A stretch of 64,000 nt of DNA from Caballeronia udeis (GCF_001544555.2 NZ_FCOK02000005.1:124001-188000); one strand, 5' to 3'; shown: positions 32,546 through 41,125, counted from the stretch's first letter. Notes: a model not told the origin generated them from the letters alone. Numbers and translations are program-made.

Positions 32546-33166
32546 CTACGACTGCGGATAACGCACGTTCCAGTGTTTCAGCGCCCTCGTTTCGCGGTCG
32601 AAACCAAGCACGCTGACCGACGCGGTATCGAGTAGCAGATGTGCTCCGAGCGCCGCTGAATCAGCCATCCAGCAGGCGCCGAGAACCCGCAGAAAATGCG
32701 CGTGCGAAAACAGCGCGATGCGCCCTTTCGTGGCAAGCAGCCGCTCGATCAAGGACTCTGCCCGGGCCTGGATGGCTTCTACATTTTCACCTTCCGGCAT
32801 GGGTGAAGTCCACACGGCCCAGTCAGGATCTTCGGCGCGGATATCGTGCGTCGTACGGCCTTCATAAATACCGTAGTTCCATTCGCTCAAGCGCGGCTCT
32901 TCTTCTGCCTGAGCACCAAGACCTGCTTCGGCGCAGGTGTCGCGAGCGCGGGACATCGGGCTGCACAGCACCAGGTCGAAGGGCTGCGCCGCAAGCACCG
33001 GCCGCAGCGATCGCGCCTGTTCGCGCCCGTGGTCAGTCAACGGGATATCGGTGCGGCCCGTGTGCTGGCCGGACAGGCTCCATTCGGTTTCACCATGACG
33101 GATCAGCCAGATCTCGGGTTGGTTCACGTGGTTTTCGGCAGTGGTAGCGTTCATTGGCGTAGGCAC
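32546..33166 (-). CDS. Histidine phosphatase family protein
   Basis: A 206-residue phosphatase of the phosphoglycerate mutase-like superfamily. The phospho-acceptor His is in LIRHGETEW, the substrate Arg in SPMSRARDT, the acid in LSEWNYGIYEG, and the second His in ALFSHAHFLRVL. It acts on a small phosphorylated compound in the cytoplasm; similar proteins are called alpha-ribazole or sugar phosphatases, without proof here. A second ATG at 33154 is an equally good start. It converges with the SDR gene (15 bases between stops). Confidence 0.9.
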   Translation of the reverse strand: MPTPMNATTAENHVNQPEIWLIRHGETEWSLSGQHTGRTDIPLTDHGREQARSLRPVLAAQPFDLVLCSPMSRARDTCAEAGLGAQAEEEPRLSEWNYGIYEGRTTHDIRAEDPDWAVWTSPMPEGENVEAIQARAESLIERLLATKGRIALFSHAHFLRVLGACWMADSAALGAHLLLDTASVSVLGFDRETRALKHWNVRYPQS

Positions 33167-33321
33167 GATTAGGGTCGGGGATCGGGATTCGACGTTCGGC
33201 TCAGGGCCGAAACGAGCGGGACATGCTTCAGCGTCAGCCCCGATTCTACGGGGCTATCGACAAATTTTCAGAGCAGGGTCTCGATTGCAAGGTGAGCCAA
33301 GGTGAGTGATTGCCGGCGGCG

Positions 33322-34572
33322 TCAGGCTGACCCGAAGCGGTCGGCCCTGAACGGCGTGACATCGACGAACGGCTCCTCCCCCGTCATCATGGACGCGATC
33401 AGCCGGCCGGTGACCGCACCGAGCGTCAAGCCGTGATGCGCATGTCCGAACGCAAACCACAAGGTCTTGTGACGCGGCGCGGGGCCAATGATCGGCATCA
33501 TGTCGGGCGTACACGGGCGCCGGCCCATCCACGGTTCCTCATCCACCCGCTCGCCCAGCGGGAACAGCGTACGTGCCAAGGGCTCGGCACGCATGAGTTG
33601 CACGGGTGTCTTCGGCGCATCGCGATCCGCCAGCTCAACGCCCGTTGTCAGCCGAATGCCGCGCGCCATTGGCGCGAGCAGGAAACCGTTGTCCACATCC
33701 AGCACGGGATGATTCAGCACCGTCCCGGGTTGCGGCGCGTAATGCATGTGGTAACCGCGCTTGACCGCAAGCGGCAGCCGGTAGCCCAATGCCGACGTCA
33801 CGTCTTGGGCCCAGGGGCCCAACGCGATCACCGCCGACGACGCACTGACCGGACCGTCTTGCGTCGTCACGCGCCAACCGTCGCCCTCGGCTTCCAGCGA
33901 CGTTGCATCGCCAGTCAGGAAGCGGCCGCCGAGGCGCTCGAAGTACGCCGCATAACCCGCGACCAGCGCACCCGGATCAGTGACCGACACGGCATCCGTG
34001 TAATGCAGACCGCCCACGAGCGAGCGGTCGAGATGCGGTTCGGCGAGTTGCAACTTCGCCGGATCGAGGAGCTTGTATTGCACCCCAAACTCGCGCTGCC
34101 ACCGCTTGGCGTCGCGCAACTCGTCGTCCCGCGCGGCGGCAGTGTGGAACACCTTGATCCAGCCCGTTGGCCGCAACAACGACTCGACGCCGGCTTCCTG
34201 CGCGAGGACCTCGTGCTCGGTCACGCAATGTTCAATCAGCGTGGCGTACTGACGCGCGATAGCGGCATGGCGCGCGGGTTCGGAATTGCGCCAATAGGCC
34301 CAGAGGAAGGGCGCGAGCGCGGGCAATGCATCGCGATGGTAATGAACGTCGATAGACGAATTGCGCGCGTAGTGCAACAGCGTGCCGATGTCGCGGGGAA
34401 GCGCATAGGGATAGACACCCTCGCGCTGCAACAGCCCCGCGTTGCCGAACGAGGTTTCGAGTCCGGGACGCTTGCGGTCCACCAGCGCAACCGAGCGGCC
34501 ACGCTTTTGCAAATGAATGGCGATCGATACCCCTACGATGCCCGCGCCCAGCACGACTGTGTCGAACTTCAT
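33322..34572 (-). CDS. D-amino acid dehydrogenase-like FAD oxidoreductase
   Basis: A 416-residue flavoprotein of the DadA type. The FAD motif is VVLGAGIVGVSIAIHLQKRGRSVALVDR, followed by GLETSFGNAGLLQREGV. The middle has KRGYHMHYAP and the C-terminus has MPIIGPAPRHKTLWFAFGHAHHGLTLGAVTGRLIA. DadA proteins strip the amino group from D-amino acids and pass electrons to the respiratory chain. This is the third DAO-type flavoenzyme in 7 kb. It is transcribed away from the andA cluster and towards the phosphatase, with about 155 bases without a gene between them. Confidence 0.9.
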   Translation of the reverse strand: MKFDTVVLGAGIVGVSIAIHLQKRGRSVALVDRKRPGLETSFGNAGLLQREGVYPYALPRDIGTLLHYARNSSIDVHYHRDALPALAPFLWAYWRNSEPARHAAIARQYATLIEHCVTEHEVLAQEAGVESLLRPTGWIKVFHTAAARDDELRDAKRWQREFGVQYKLLDPAKLQLAEPHLDRSLVGGLHYTDAVSVTDPGALVAGYAAYFERLGGRFLTGDATSLEAEGDGWRVTTQDGPVSASSAVIALGPWAQDVTSALGYRLPLAVKRGYHMHYAPQPGTVLNHPVLDVDNGFLLAPMARGIRLTTGVELADRDAPKTPVQLMRAEPLARTLFPLGERVDEEPWMGRRPCTPDMMPIIGPAPRHKTLWFAFGHAHHGLTLGAVTGRLIASMMTGEEPFVDVTPFRADRFGSA

Positions 34573-34751
34573 GCGTTGAATCTCTCCTCTACGTCCAGTT
34601 TTTGTTCGCGTCGGTGAGCGGTGGACGAGTATTCGCCACTCACCTCACCGCCCCGGAAACTTCTAGACGTAGATCATACGCGCGCGCTTCCCAGGCTTTC
34701 GGAATAGGCATTCGTTCCAGCCTGGCCACCACGGCCAGTCAAGACAAGCCT

Positions 34752-35972
34752 CTATTTGAGCAGGGCTTTGAGCGGTGTATCCGGATCGGCGAGACGGGCG
34801 TGGTCCAATACTTTTCCCGCAGCCATCAACCGCCGGCACACCGCCACTTCCCGGCCGCAGTTCACCGTCACCGCAGCCTCGAGTCTGTCGTCCGCACCAA
34901 GCGCCAGCATGCAGAACGAACCGCCTTGCGGATCGCCTCGCCTGAAGACCGACTGATGCGCCGCAAAAACGCCCAGCGTCTGCAGATTGCAGGCATATTG
35001 ATCAGACCAAAGCCACGGCATCTCGGCATAAAGTTCCTCGCCGCCAAGCATGTTCGCGGCCGCCACGGCAGGCTGGTTTTCCGCCACCTGCCACGACTCC
35101 ACCCGCACATGCCGCCCCAGCAGCGCGTTGAAGTGACTCGTCACTTCGCCCGCGGCGAAGATCAGCGGGTCGGCGGTGCGGCAATGCTGATCCACCACAA
35201 TGCCGTTATCCACAAGCAATCCCGCCGATGCGGCCAGCTCCACGTTGGGCACAACGCCTATGCCGATCACCACCACGTCCGCATGCACTTCGCCGCGATC
35301 GGTCTTGATCATCGCGCCGGTGGGAGTCTTGTCGATGGCAAGCGGCGTGGTGTCGAGCTGCATATCCACGCCATGACGCCGATGCAGCCCGAGCATGAAC
35401 GCGCCAACTTCAGCCGGCATTGAACGCTGCAACAAGCGGCTTGCGGGCTCGATCACCGTCACCGCACAGCCACGCGATACCGCTGACGCCGCCACCTCCA
35501 GCCCGATAAATCCGCCTCCCAGCACAGCGACCCGAGCGCCCGGCGCGAGCACTTCGCGCAGCGCGCGCGCATCGGCGATAGTGCGAACGTAGTGCAGCTT
35601 CACACCCTCGTCGACCGGTCCGCTAAAACGCCGCACCCGCGATCCGGTTGCTATCAGCAAGCGCTGATAGCCGACCCGCGCGCCATCGCTGAGCAACACG
35701 CACTGCTGTTCACGGTCGATCGCGGTCACCCGCACGCCCAGCCGCATCTCGATACGCTGCTGCGCGTACCAGTTTGCATCGCGGATAAAAGCGCGTTGCT
35801 CGCCTTCGACCCCAAGCAACGCATCCTTCGACAACACCGGCCGGTCGTAAGGCAGTTCCGCCTCCTCACCGATCATCAGGATGCGGCTCTCCGGCGCCTT
35901 CAGCCGAAGCGTTTCGGCGGCACGCCGCGCGGCGTGTCCCGCGCCGGCGATCACATACGCTTCATTCGACAT
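34752..35972 (-). CDS. andAa: Anthranilate 1,2-dioxygenase, ferredoxin reductase component
   Basis: A 406-residue flavoprotein reductase. The FAD motif is YVIAGAGHAARRAAETLRL, then LPYDRPVLSKD. The NAD-binding motif is VAVLGGGFIGLEVAASAV, and the C-terminal FAD contact is near YAEMPWLWSDQY. It moves electrons from NADH to the Rieske ferredoxin. The start at 35972 (MSNEAYVIAG) is used and overlaps the ferredoxin end by 11 bases; the open frame to 36170 is antisense-like noise. It is the last gene of the four-gene operon and matches the known andAcAdAbAa order of Burkholderia. Confidence 0.9.
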   Translation of the reverse strand: MSNEAYVIAGAGHAARRAAETLRLKAPESRILMIGEEAELPYDRPVLSKDALLGVEGEQRAFIRDANWYAQQRIEMRLGVRVTAIDREQQCVLLSDGARVGYQRLLIATGSRVRRFSGPVDEGVKLHYVRTIADARALREVLAPGARVAVLGGGFIGLEVAASAVSRGCAVTVIEPASRLLQRSMPAEVGAFMLGLHRRHGVDMQLDTTPLAIDKTPTGAMIKTDRGEVHADVVVIGIGVVPNVELAASAGLLVDNGIVVDQHCRTADPLIFAAGEVTSHFNALLGRHVRVESWQVAENQPAVAAANMLGGEELYAEMPWLWSDQYACNLQTLGVFAAHQSVFRRGDPQGGSFCMLALGADDRLEAAVTVNCGREVAVCRRLMAAGKVLDHARLADPDTPLKALLK

Positions 35973-36285
35973 GGATCTCGACGCTGCCCTCGTTGATGCG
36001 AACCGGATACGTGCGGACCGCTTCCACGATAGGCGCACATTGCGGCGCACCCGTCCGAATGTCGACAAGCCCCTGATGCAGGGGACATTCGACACAACCG
36101 TTCTCGACGAATCCCTCCGAGAGACGCGCGTGACCGTGCGTACAAAGATCGTGCAACGCGAATACCTCATCGCCTAAACGGAAGACCGCGATGGGTTTGT
36201 TACCCGCAACAACAGCAACCGGTTCTCCTTCTTCGAAGTCATCGAGTGCGCCAACGGGAAACCACGTATGAGCCAACTGGTTCAT
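35962..36285 (-). CDS. andAb: Anthranilate 1,2-dioxygenase, Rieske ferredoxin
   Basis: A 107-residue Rieske [2Fe-2S] ferredoxin. Ligands are Cys48 and His50 in DLCTHGHARL and Cys67 and His70 in VECPLHQGLVDI. It carries electrons from the reductase AndAa to the oxygenase AndAc/AndAd. The start has AAGGAGAGAAGA upstream. The 3' end overlaps the reductase start by 11 bases, a sign of translational coupling. Full length for the family. Confidence 0.92.
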   Translation of the reverse strand: MNQLAHTWFPVGALDDFEEGEPVAVVAGNKPIAVFRLGDEVFALHDLCTHGHARLSEGFVENGCVECPLHQGLVDIRTGAPQCAPIVEAVRTYPVRINEGSVEIHVE

Positions 36286-36296
36286 TCTTCTCTCCT

Positions 36297-36770
36297 TCAG
36301 ATCGGTGTGGCGAGCAGGGTCTGCACGCGCGAAGTGTCATAGATCACGCGCTTTGACTGGTATCGCAAACCGGCGTCGGTACGCACCACCTTGTCGTAGT
36401 ACTTGCCCGCCTGGTACACGTTCGATTCGCCGTTCGTGCGCGTCTGGATCACCACGTAATTGCTCTCGGTTTCGATCACGCCGTCCTTCTCCGCCATCAC
36501 GCAGAGCCCGGACGTCATGTGCCGGTAGCTGTGTTCCTCGAAGATATTGGCATTGCGCAACGACACCACGCGATCGCGCAGCATCTTCTGGTTGTTGCAA
36601 TAGATGATGCCGATTGGAAGGCCCATGTCGGCGTTTTCCTTCGGCACGATCTCATACAGACAGTCTTCGGTGAAGAGCGTCGGCCAGGCTTCGAGACGAT
36701 CGTTGTCGAGGTTGTTGATGTACTGGTCCTGCAACATGTGCAGTTCGAACCACAGCTTCATTGCTTCCAT
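36297..36770 (-). CDS. andAd: Anthranilate 1,2-dioxygenase, small (beta) subunit
   Basis: A 157-residue ring-hydroxylating dioxygenase beta subunit with the NTF2-like fold. Family signatures are LEAWPTLFTEDCLYEIVPKENADMGLP, RVVSLRNANIFEEHSYRHM and GKYYDKVVRTDAGLRYQSKRVIYDTSRVQT. It has a structural role in the alpha3beta3 oxygenase. Two starts are possible: ATG at 36770 (MEAMKLW) or ATG at 36761 (MKLW). The gene sits 18 bases after andAc and 11 bases before andAb. Confidence 0.92.
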   Translation of the reverse strand: MEAMKLWFELHMLQDQYINNLDNDRLEAWPTLFTEDCLYEIVPKENADMGLPIGIIYCNNQKMLRDRVVSLRNANIFEEHSYRHMTSGLCVMAEKDGVIETESNYVVIQTRTNGESNVYQAGKYYDKVVRTDAGLRYQSKRVIYDTSRVQTLLATPI

Positions 36771-36788
36771 GATCTCGTTCCTCGACGT

Positions 36789-38105
36789 TCAATAACCCAT
36801 CAGCTTCTGGTAACCGACCCAGAACTTGCGGATCAGGCTTTCGGTGATGACCGTGTCTTGCTGGTCCGGATTGCCGCGCGACATCTCGATCACCGAGGTC
36901 GCGCCGGCGTCGCGGATCGTGCCGCGCTGGACGAGTTCGGTGGCCTCCGTATCTTCCATCGATATATAACCGGCAGGTCCCACCAGGTTCGCCTGCTTGA
37001 TACGCAGCTCGCGCATCTCCGGCGTGTCGTCGGCATAACCGAAGAAGTGGAAAATCAGCTCGAAGCTATCGGGCCCTTTAGGCAGCAACTGGCGCGCGAC
37101 CAGCGTGTTGTGGATCTGCTGGATCACGAGTTGCGGGAAGATCGGCTGGATATGATTGGTCGTGTCTTCTTCGTATTCGGAAATCAGGCCGAGGATGGAA
37201 TCGTCTTCAAGCGCGAAGCCTTCGTCGAAGGAGCGGATGTTCTGCTGCTTGTAGGCCGCCGATGTGTCCTCGCCCGTCTTCGTCACGGTGATGATGCTGT
37301 GCAGTCCGTGGGTGGCGTCGGGTATGGAACGCGCCTTCATGCCGACGCGGAAAATGTTGAAAGTCGTATGAAACAGATGCAGCATGCTCGCGTGATACGG
37401 GTCCTTCACATTTTCGAAATAAAGCTTCCAGTTCGATTTTGAAAACTGCCGCGTGCAGCCGAGATATTCAATCGGCTTGTGAAAGATCCGATCGATCCAG
37501 GGCCGCATTTCGGCGCCAAGATACTCAGGCAAGGGACCGACCGTTTCGCTGAAGGTCGCGAACACCAGCCCGCGATAACTCTCCACGCGAAGCTTTCTCA
37601 AGCTGTGATTCTTCGGATCGAAATCGGCGGGCATGCCGGTCATGCCTTTCTGCCCGCGCCGGAACGGGACGCCCAGCAAGTTGCCGCTCTTGTCGAAACT
37701 CCACTGGTGGTACACGCACGTGTGCGAGCTCGCGTTGCCGCGGGACTTCCTGCAAACGGACGCGCCGCGATGCGCGCAGCGGTTGACCCACGCCGCCAGC
37801 GAGCCGTCGTCGTTGCGCGTGACAACCACGGGCGTGTCGCCAACGAAGGTGCTTTTGAAGTCGCCCGGATTCGGGATCTCGGCTTCCAGCGCCACGAAAT
37901 TCCAGGTGGGTCCGCGATAAATCCGCTCTTGCTCGCGCTCGTACACCGCCTGCGAGCTGAAGACCTTGTAGGGCACGCGCGAGCCGTCGTCATGAGGAAA
38001 AGTTACCGCATCGGAGTCGAGCGGGTTCATCGGGCGAAGGGGGAATTCAGCCCCGCCGTCCGGTGCGTCCGGTACATCCTGGGCGTTCATCGCATTCGTT
38101 TCCAC
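36789..38105 (-). CDS. andAc: Anthranilate 1,2-dioxygenase, large (alpha) subunit
   Basis: A 438-residue Rieske non-haem iron oxygenase. The Rieske ligands are Cys110, His112, Cys130 and His133 (CAHRGASVC and CVYHQW). The mononuclear iron site is in FENVKDPYHASMLH, with His238, His243 and the bridging Asp235. The enzyme dihydroxylates anthranilate, which then loses CO2 and ammonia to give catechol. The start is a GTG at 38105 with AAGGAGA 8 bases upstream. First gene of andAcAdAbAa, divergent from the AraC-type gene. Specificity is inferred from the operon order and regulator type; a close paralogous substrate (salicylate- or phthalate-like) is not excluded. Confidence 0.88.
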   Translation of the reverse strand: METNAMNAQDVPDAPDGGAEFPLRPMNPLDSDAVTFPHDDGSRVPYKVFSSQAVYEREQERIYRGPTWNFVALEAEIPNPGDFKSTFVGDTPVVVTRNDDGSLAAWVNRCAHRGASVCRKSRGNASSHTCVYHQWSFDKSGNLLGVPFRRGQKGMTGMPADFDPKNHSLRKLRVESYRGLVFATFSETVGPLPEYLGAEMRPWIDRIFHKPIEYLGCTRQFSKSNWKLYFENVKDPYHASMLHLFHTTFNIFRVGMKARSIPDATHGLHSIITVTKTGEDTSAAYKQQNIRSFDEGFALEDDSILGLISEYEEDTTNHIQPIFPQLVIQQIHNTLVARQLLPKGPDSFELIFHFFGYADDTPEMRELRIKQANLVGPAGYISMEDTEATELVQRGTIRDAGATSVIEMSRGNPDQQDTVITESLIRKFWVGYQKLMGY

Positions 38106-38168
38106 GGCGATTTCTCCTTTTGTGGGGGATTGGTGTGCTGCGATTTTTGGAGCGCCAAAATAGCGGGT

Positions 38169-38204
38169 CTATCCGATAACGGCTGCGCGCAGGCTCCGCT
38201 ATCC
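38169..38204. promoter_or_regulatory. CTATCC direct repeats in the andAc-andR divergent region
   Basis: CTATCC occurs at 38169-38174 and 38199-38204, with start points 30 bases apart (about three helix turns), in the 257-base region between andAc and andR. AraC/XylS activators bind direct repeats of this kind, so these are candidate AndR half-sites. No other evidence supports them. Confidence 0.3.
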
Positions 38205-38298
38205 ACTTCCGGCACGTTTTCGCCGGGAAGCGGGTGGCGCGCGGCACGGGGCTCGGGCAGAACGGCGAAGTGAATTACCATGTGCCTGCGAGGCTGCA

Positions 38299-38334
38299 TG
38301 AGCATCTGCCTGAGCATTTCCCTGAGCATCGCCG
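38299..38334 (+). repeat. Three tandem 12-mers upstream of andR
   Basis: Units TGAGCATCTGCC, TGAGCATTTCCC and TGAGCATCGCCG follow each other directly and end 29 bases before the andR start codon. The TGAGCAT core is invariant. It may be a regulatory element in the 5' leader or a slippage product. Confidence 0.7.
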
Positions 38335-38362
38335 TGATTGTTTTCACCGACCGGAACCGTCC

Positions 38363-39331
38363 ATGTCGCAAGCCGCCTTTCGTGCTGACGCGTTGCGGGG
38401 TTATCGATTATTCGAATCGACTGACCTCGATGAAACCCGCGAACTGATCTCGCGCGTGATGCAGCCGCACGCGCTCGTACCCTCGGGCACGGGCCGCGGC
38501 CGCTCGCATATGGATTTCGTCAGGCTCGGCGGACTGGGTCTCGGCACGATCGCTTTCGGCGACGCCATGCGCGTGGACGTCAAGGCGGTGGACGGTTATT
38601 ACCTGCTGATGTTTTGCGTAAACGGCAACGCTGAAGTCCGCACGATGGGACGTTCCATGCAGGTGAACCGCGACCAGGGCGTTTTATGTGCGCCGGGGCA
38701 GGCGTTCGATGCACTGCTCTCGCCGGGCTGCGAACAGTTTGTGCTGCGGATCGATCCGGTAGCGCTGAACGCGCACGCGGGACTGGCCGCGCAGGACTTT
38801 GCCTCGCTGGTGCCGGTGGGCAGCTCGGATTTACGCGGCTGGATGCAGCAATTGCAACTGGTCGCGAGTTCGCCCGAATTGCTCGCCAGTGCGCGCAGCA
38901 ATCCGCGTGTGGCGACGCATCTTGAAGGTTTGCTGATCGATCTGTTCGCCACGAGTTACGTGGGCAAGGATAGAGCGTCGGGTTTCGCTTCGAAGCGCTC
39001 GCCCGTGTCACCCGGCTTCGTGAAGCGCGCTGAGGCGTTCATTGAAGCGCGTTGCAGGGAGCCGATGGAATTACTCGATATTGCCAACGCTGCCGGTGTC
39101 TCGACTCGCACGTTGCGCGACGGCTTTCAGCAGTTTCGCGGCGTGAGTCCCATGCAATATGTGCGGCAATTGCGGCTGGAACGCGCACGTGATGCATTGC
39201 GTGCGGCGCCTCTCGATGTGAGGGTCGCTGAAATTGCCCTCGATTGCGGCTTCGCGCATCTCGGGCGTTTCTCGATGGTCTACAAGGCAATGTTCGGCGA
39301 ATCTCCATCGGAGACGCTGCGGGCACGGTAA
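38363..39331 (+). CDS. andR: AraC-family regulator of anthranilate dioxygenase
   Basis: A 322-residue AraC/XylS-type activator. The N-terminal half has the AraC-binding-domain-like pattern (RGRSHMDFVRLGGLGLGTIAFG, YYLLMFCVNGNAEVR). The C-terminal DNA-binding domain holds two helix-turn-helix units, MELLDIANAAGVSTRTLRDGFQQFRGVSPMQYVRQLRLERARDAL and VAEIALDCGFAHLGRFSMVYKAMFGESPSETLR. The start at 38363 is preferred (MSQAAFRADALRGYRLFES); the frame is open to 38234 through the tandem repeat. Its place divergent from andAc matches andR of Burkholderia, the activator of the dioxygenase operon in response to anthranilate. Confidence 0.88.
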   Translation: MSQAAFRADALRGYRLFESTDLDETRELISRVMQPHALVPSGTGRGRSHMDFVRLGGLGLGTIAFGDAMRVDVKAVDGYYLLMFCVNGNAEVRTMGRSMQVNRDQGVLCAPGQAFDALLSPGCEQFVLRIDPVALNAHAGLAAQDFASLVPVGSSDLRGWMQQLQLVASSPELLASARSNPRVATHLEGLLIDLFATSYVGKDRASGFASKRSPVSPGFVKRAEAFIEARCREPMELLDIANAAGVSTRTLRDGFQQFRGVSPMQYVRQLRLERARDALRAAPLDVRVAEIALDCGFAHLGRFSMVYKAMFGESPSETLRAR

Positions 39332-39361
39332 GCGTACCCGCGTGCGTGTCGTACAGCGCGA

Positions 39362-39394
39362 CCATGCCCCTCCACGCGTTGCGGCGGGGCATGG
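39362..39394. terminator. Hairpin between convergent andR and the SDR gene
   Basis: CCATGCCCC (39362-39370) pairs perfectly with GGGGCATGG (39386-39394) around a 15-base loop. It lies between the two stop codons. There is no T-run on either side, so a bidirectional terminator role is only plausible. Confidence 0.4.
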
Positions 39395-39400
39395 GCAGGC

Positions 39401-40177
39401 TCAGCTTGCACGAAGCGCTGGGGACGCCCATGGCGCGCCGATCGTGCCGCCGTCGACCACAATCTCGGCAGCCGTGATTCCGGACGCACCATTCGAGGCC
39501 AGGAACGCAACCGCCTCCGCAACTTCCTCAGCAGCAGCGAAGCGTTCCATTGGAATAGCCCCCGACAACGCTTGTTCCGTGCCGTCGATCGTCGCGCCCG
39601 TCCGTGCGCCGCGGGTCCAGATCGGCGTGCGGGTGCCACCGGGGATCACCGTGTTCACGCGAATGCCGCGTTGCACGAGCTCGCCGGCGAACACTTTCGC
39701 CATCCCGGTGATCCCGGCCTTGGACGCCGAATAAGCCGCCGTACCCGCCCGCCCAAGCTCACGCATGACGGAGCCATTCAGCACGATCGATCCCCCTGCC
39801 GACATCAACGGCAACGCGGCTTGAACCGTCAGAAAAACTGCTGTCACGTTGGTGCGCAGAATTGCCTCGAACGCCGCGGCGGTAGTGCCGCCCAATGGCG
39901 TTGGCCCTGAAATGCCCGCATTGGCAAACACGATATCAAGCGAACCGTAAGCATCACTGACTTGCTTGATCACCGAATCGATTGCCATGGGATCGTCAAG
40001 ATCAGCCTGAATGCCGAGCGCGTTTGCACCAAGCTCGGAAACCGCCTCGTCAAGCTTCGCACGGTCACGCCCCGTGATCGCCACGCGCGCCCCTTCGGCA
40101 ATCAACAACTTCGCCGTCGCAAAACCGATACCGCTGTTTCCGCCCGTAATCAAAGCAGTTTTGTCAGTGAATCGCAT
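39401..40177 (-). CDS. SDR-family oxidoreductase
   Basis: A 258-residue short-chain dehydrogenase. It has TGGNSGIG, a TGRDR NADP-type loop after the second strand, ANAGIS, a catalytic Ser in VLNGSVMRELG, YSASKAG (Tyr and Lys) and PGGTRTPIW. The C-terminus has GITAAEIVVDGG. The reaction cannot be told from the sequence. It is divergent from the TetR-type gene; this is the usual arrangement of a reductase controlled by a TetR repressor, with overlapping promoters between them. Confidence 0.9.
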   Translation of the reverse strand: MRFTDKTALITGGNSGIGFATAKLLIAEGARVAITGRDRAKLDEAVSELGANALGIQADLDDPMAIDSVIKQVSDAYGSLDIVFANAGISGPTPLGGTTAAAFEAILRTNVTAVFLTVQAALPLMSAGGSIVLNGSVMRELGRAGTAAYSASKAGITGMAKVFAGELVQRGIRVNTVIPGGTRTPIWTRGARTGATIDGTEQALSGAIPMERFAAAEEVAEAVAFLASNGASGITAAEIVVDGGTIGAPWASPALRAS

Positions 40178-40254
40178 GAGTCCTTCTCCTGTGCTGGTCG
40201 CCGCCGGTCGCGGCTGAAAGATGCATCGGCAGTATCAATACCGTCATCTGCATG

Positions 40255-40283
40255 TTGAACATAATTCACAAATTCAGTATTAT
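40255..40283 (+). promoter_or_regulatory. Sigma-70 promoter of the TetR gene
   Basis: TTGAAC (40255-40260), a 17-base spacer and TATTAT (40278-40283) are near-consensus. The start codon at 40317 is 33 bases downstream. The opposite strand also offers TTCAAC with GATACT 17 bases on for the divergent SDR gene. The -35 regions overlap, so one bound repressor could shut both. Confidence 0.6.
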
Positions 40284-40316
40284 TCTCATCATGCAGATTG
40301 TCAAGCGGGGGATGCG

Positions 40317-40907
40317 ATGGGGTTTTCACAGGCACAGAAGGCAGAGAGCAGGCAACGTGTGCTGGACGTAGCTGCGCGGCAGATTCGCGAACACGGCCTT
40401 GAAGCGCTGGGCGTTGCCGACTGCATGTGCAGTGCGGGACTGACGCATGGCGCGTTCTATGGGCATTTTTCATCGCGTGAGGCGTTGATCAGGGCCGCGC
40501 TGGAACAGGCACTGACGAAAGGCCAGACTCGTTTGAGATCGCGCACGGTCGATGCGGCGGAACATGCAAAGACGCCGTTGGAGGCGATTGCCGACGCCTA
40601 CCTGAACCCCACGCACGCGGACAATCCAGGCACCGGATGCGCACTTTGTGCACTTGCCGGCGACTCGGTGCATGCAACGGCGGATGTGAAGGCGCTCTAC
40701 ACCACGTATTTGCGGCAGCTTGCAGGGCACTTGACGCAAGCAGCGGGGAGTGAGAACCAGGCGGTGGGACTAGGGGTAGTGGCCACTATCGTGGGAGCGA
40801 TCACACTGGCGCGTGCGGTAGACGATCGCGAACTGGCGCTGTCTATACTCGCCGCCGCGCATGCGCTTGTCATGACACAGGACGATGCTGCCCGGCGAAT
40901 GGATTAG
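40317..40907 (+). CDS. TetR/AcrR-family transcriptional regulator
   Basis: A 196-residue TetR-type repressor. The N-terminal helix-turn-helix reads RQRVLDVAARQIREHGLEALGVADCMCSAGLTHGAFYGHFSSREALIRAAL, a typical TetR_N domain. The C-terminal ligand domain contains GTGCALCALAGDSVHA, which resembles the TetR_C subgroup of small regulators with Cys-rich loops. Starts at 40317 (MGFSQAQ), because a near-consensus promoter ends 33 bases upstream, so the longer frame to 40221 cannot be transcribed from it. Probably represses the divergent SDR gene and itself. Confidence 0.92.
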   Translation: MGFSQAQKAESRQRVLDVAARQIREHGLEALGVADCMCSAGLTHGAFYGHFSSREALIRAALEQALTKGQTRLRSRTVDAAEHAKTPLEAIADAYLNPTHADNPGTGCALCALAGDSVHATADVKALYTTYLRQLAGHLTQAAGSENQAVGLGVVATIVGAITLARAVDDRELALSILAAAHALVMTQDDAARRMD

Positions 40908-41125
40908 CGGTAGCCGGCGAACTGACGGGTGCAGAATCGATGCAACTGCTGCAATAACTCGGAGCCCCGCGCGGTCAGTCGGGGCATGGCCCGGCCATTT
41001 GTGGTCGCTTCAATCCGGACGAGGTGCTCGTGCTCGAGACTGGCCACATCGGAACATTGCGGTTCCACCTGCGACGGTGAATGCTGGATCAGGAGCAGTG
41101 TCGACAACTCGTGAGGGCTGAGCAT
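40904..41125 (-). CDS. Small winged-helix-like protein of Burkholderia
   Basis: A 73-residue protein, MLSPHELSTLLLIQ... with LEHEHLVRIE and RLTARGSELLQQL, which has the shape of a minimal MarR/winged-helix domain (helix, helix, wing, dimer helix). I have seen similar short proteins as conserved hypotheticals in Burkholderia-group genomes, but do not know a function. The ribosome-binding site AAGGAGA is strong and well spaced. It ends inside the 3' end of the TetR gene (the last 4 bases overlap), so the two genes converge. Confidence 0.65.
   Translation of the reverse strand: MLSPHELSTLLLIQHSPSQVEPQCSDVASLEHEHLVRIEATTNGRAMPRLTARGSELLQQLHRFCTRQFAGYR

Noticed and set aside
33433..34617. A 394-codon open frame on the plus strand
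   Set aside because: Antisense to the DadA-like gene and full of Arg/His; no recognisable domain.
36519..37442. A 307-codon open frame on the plus strand
   Set aside because: Antisense to the andAc and andAd genes.
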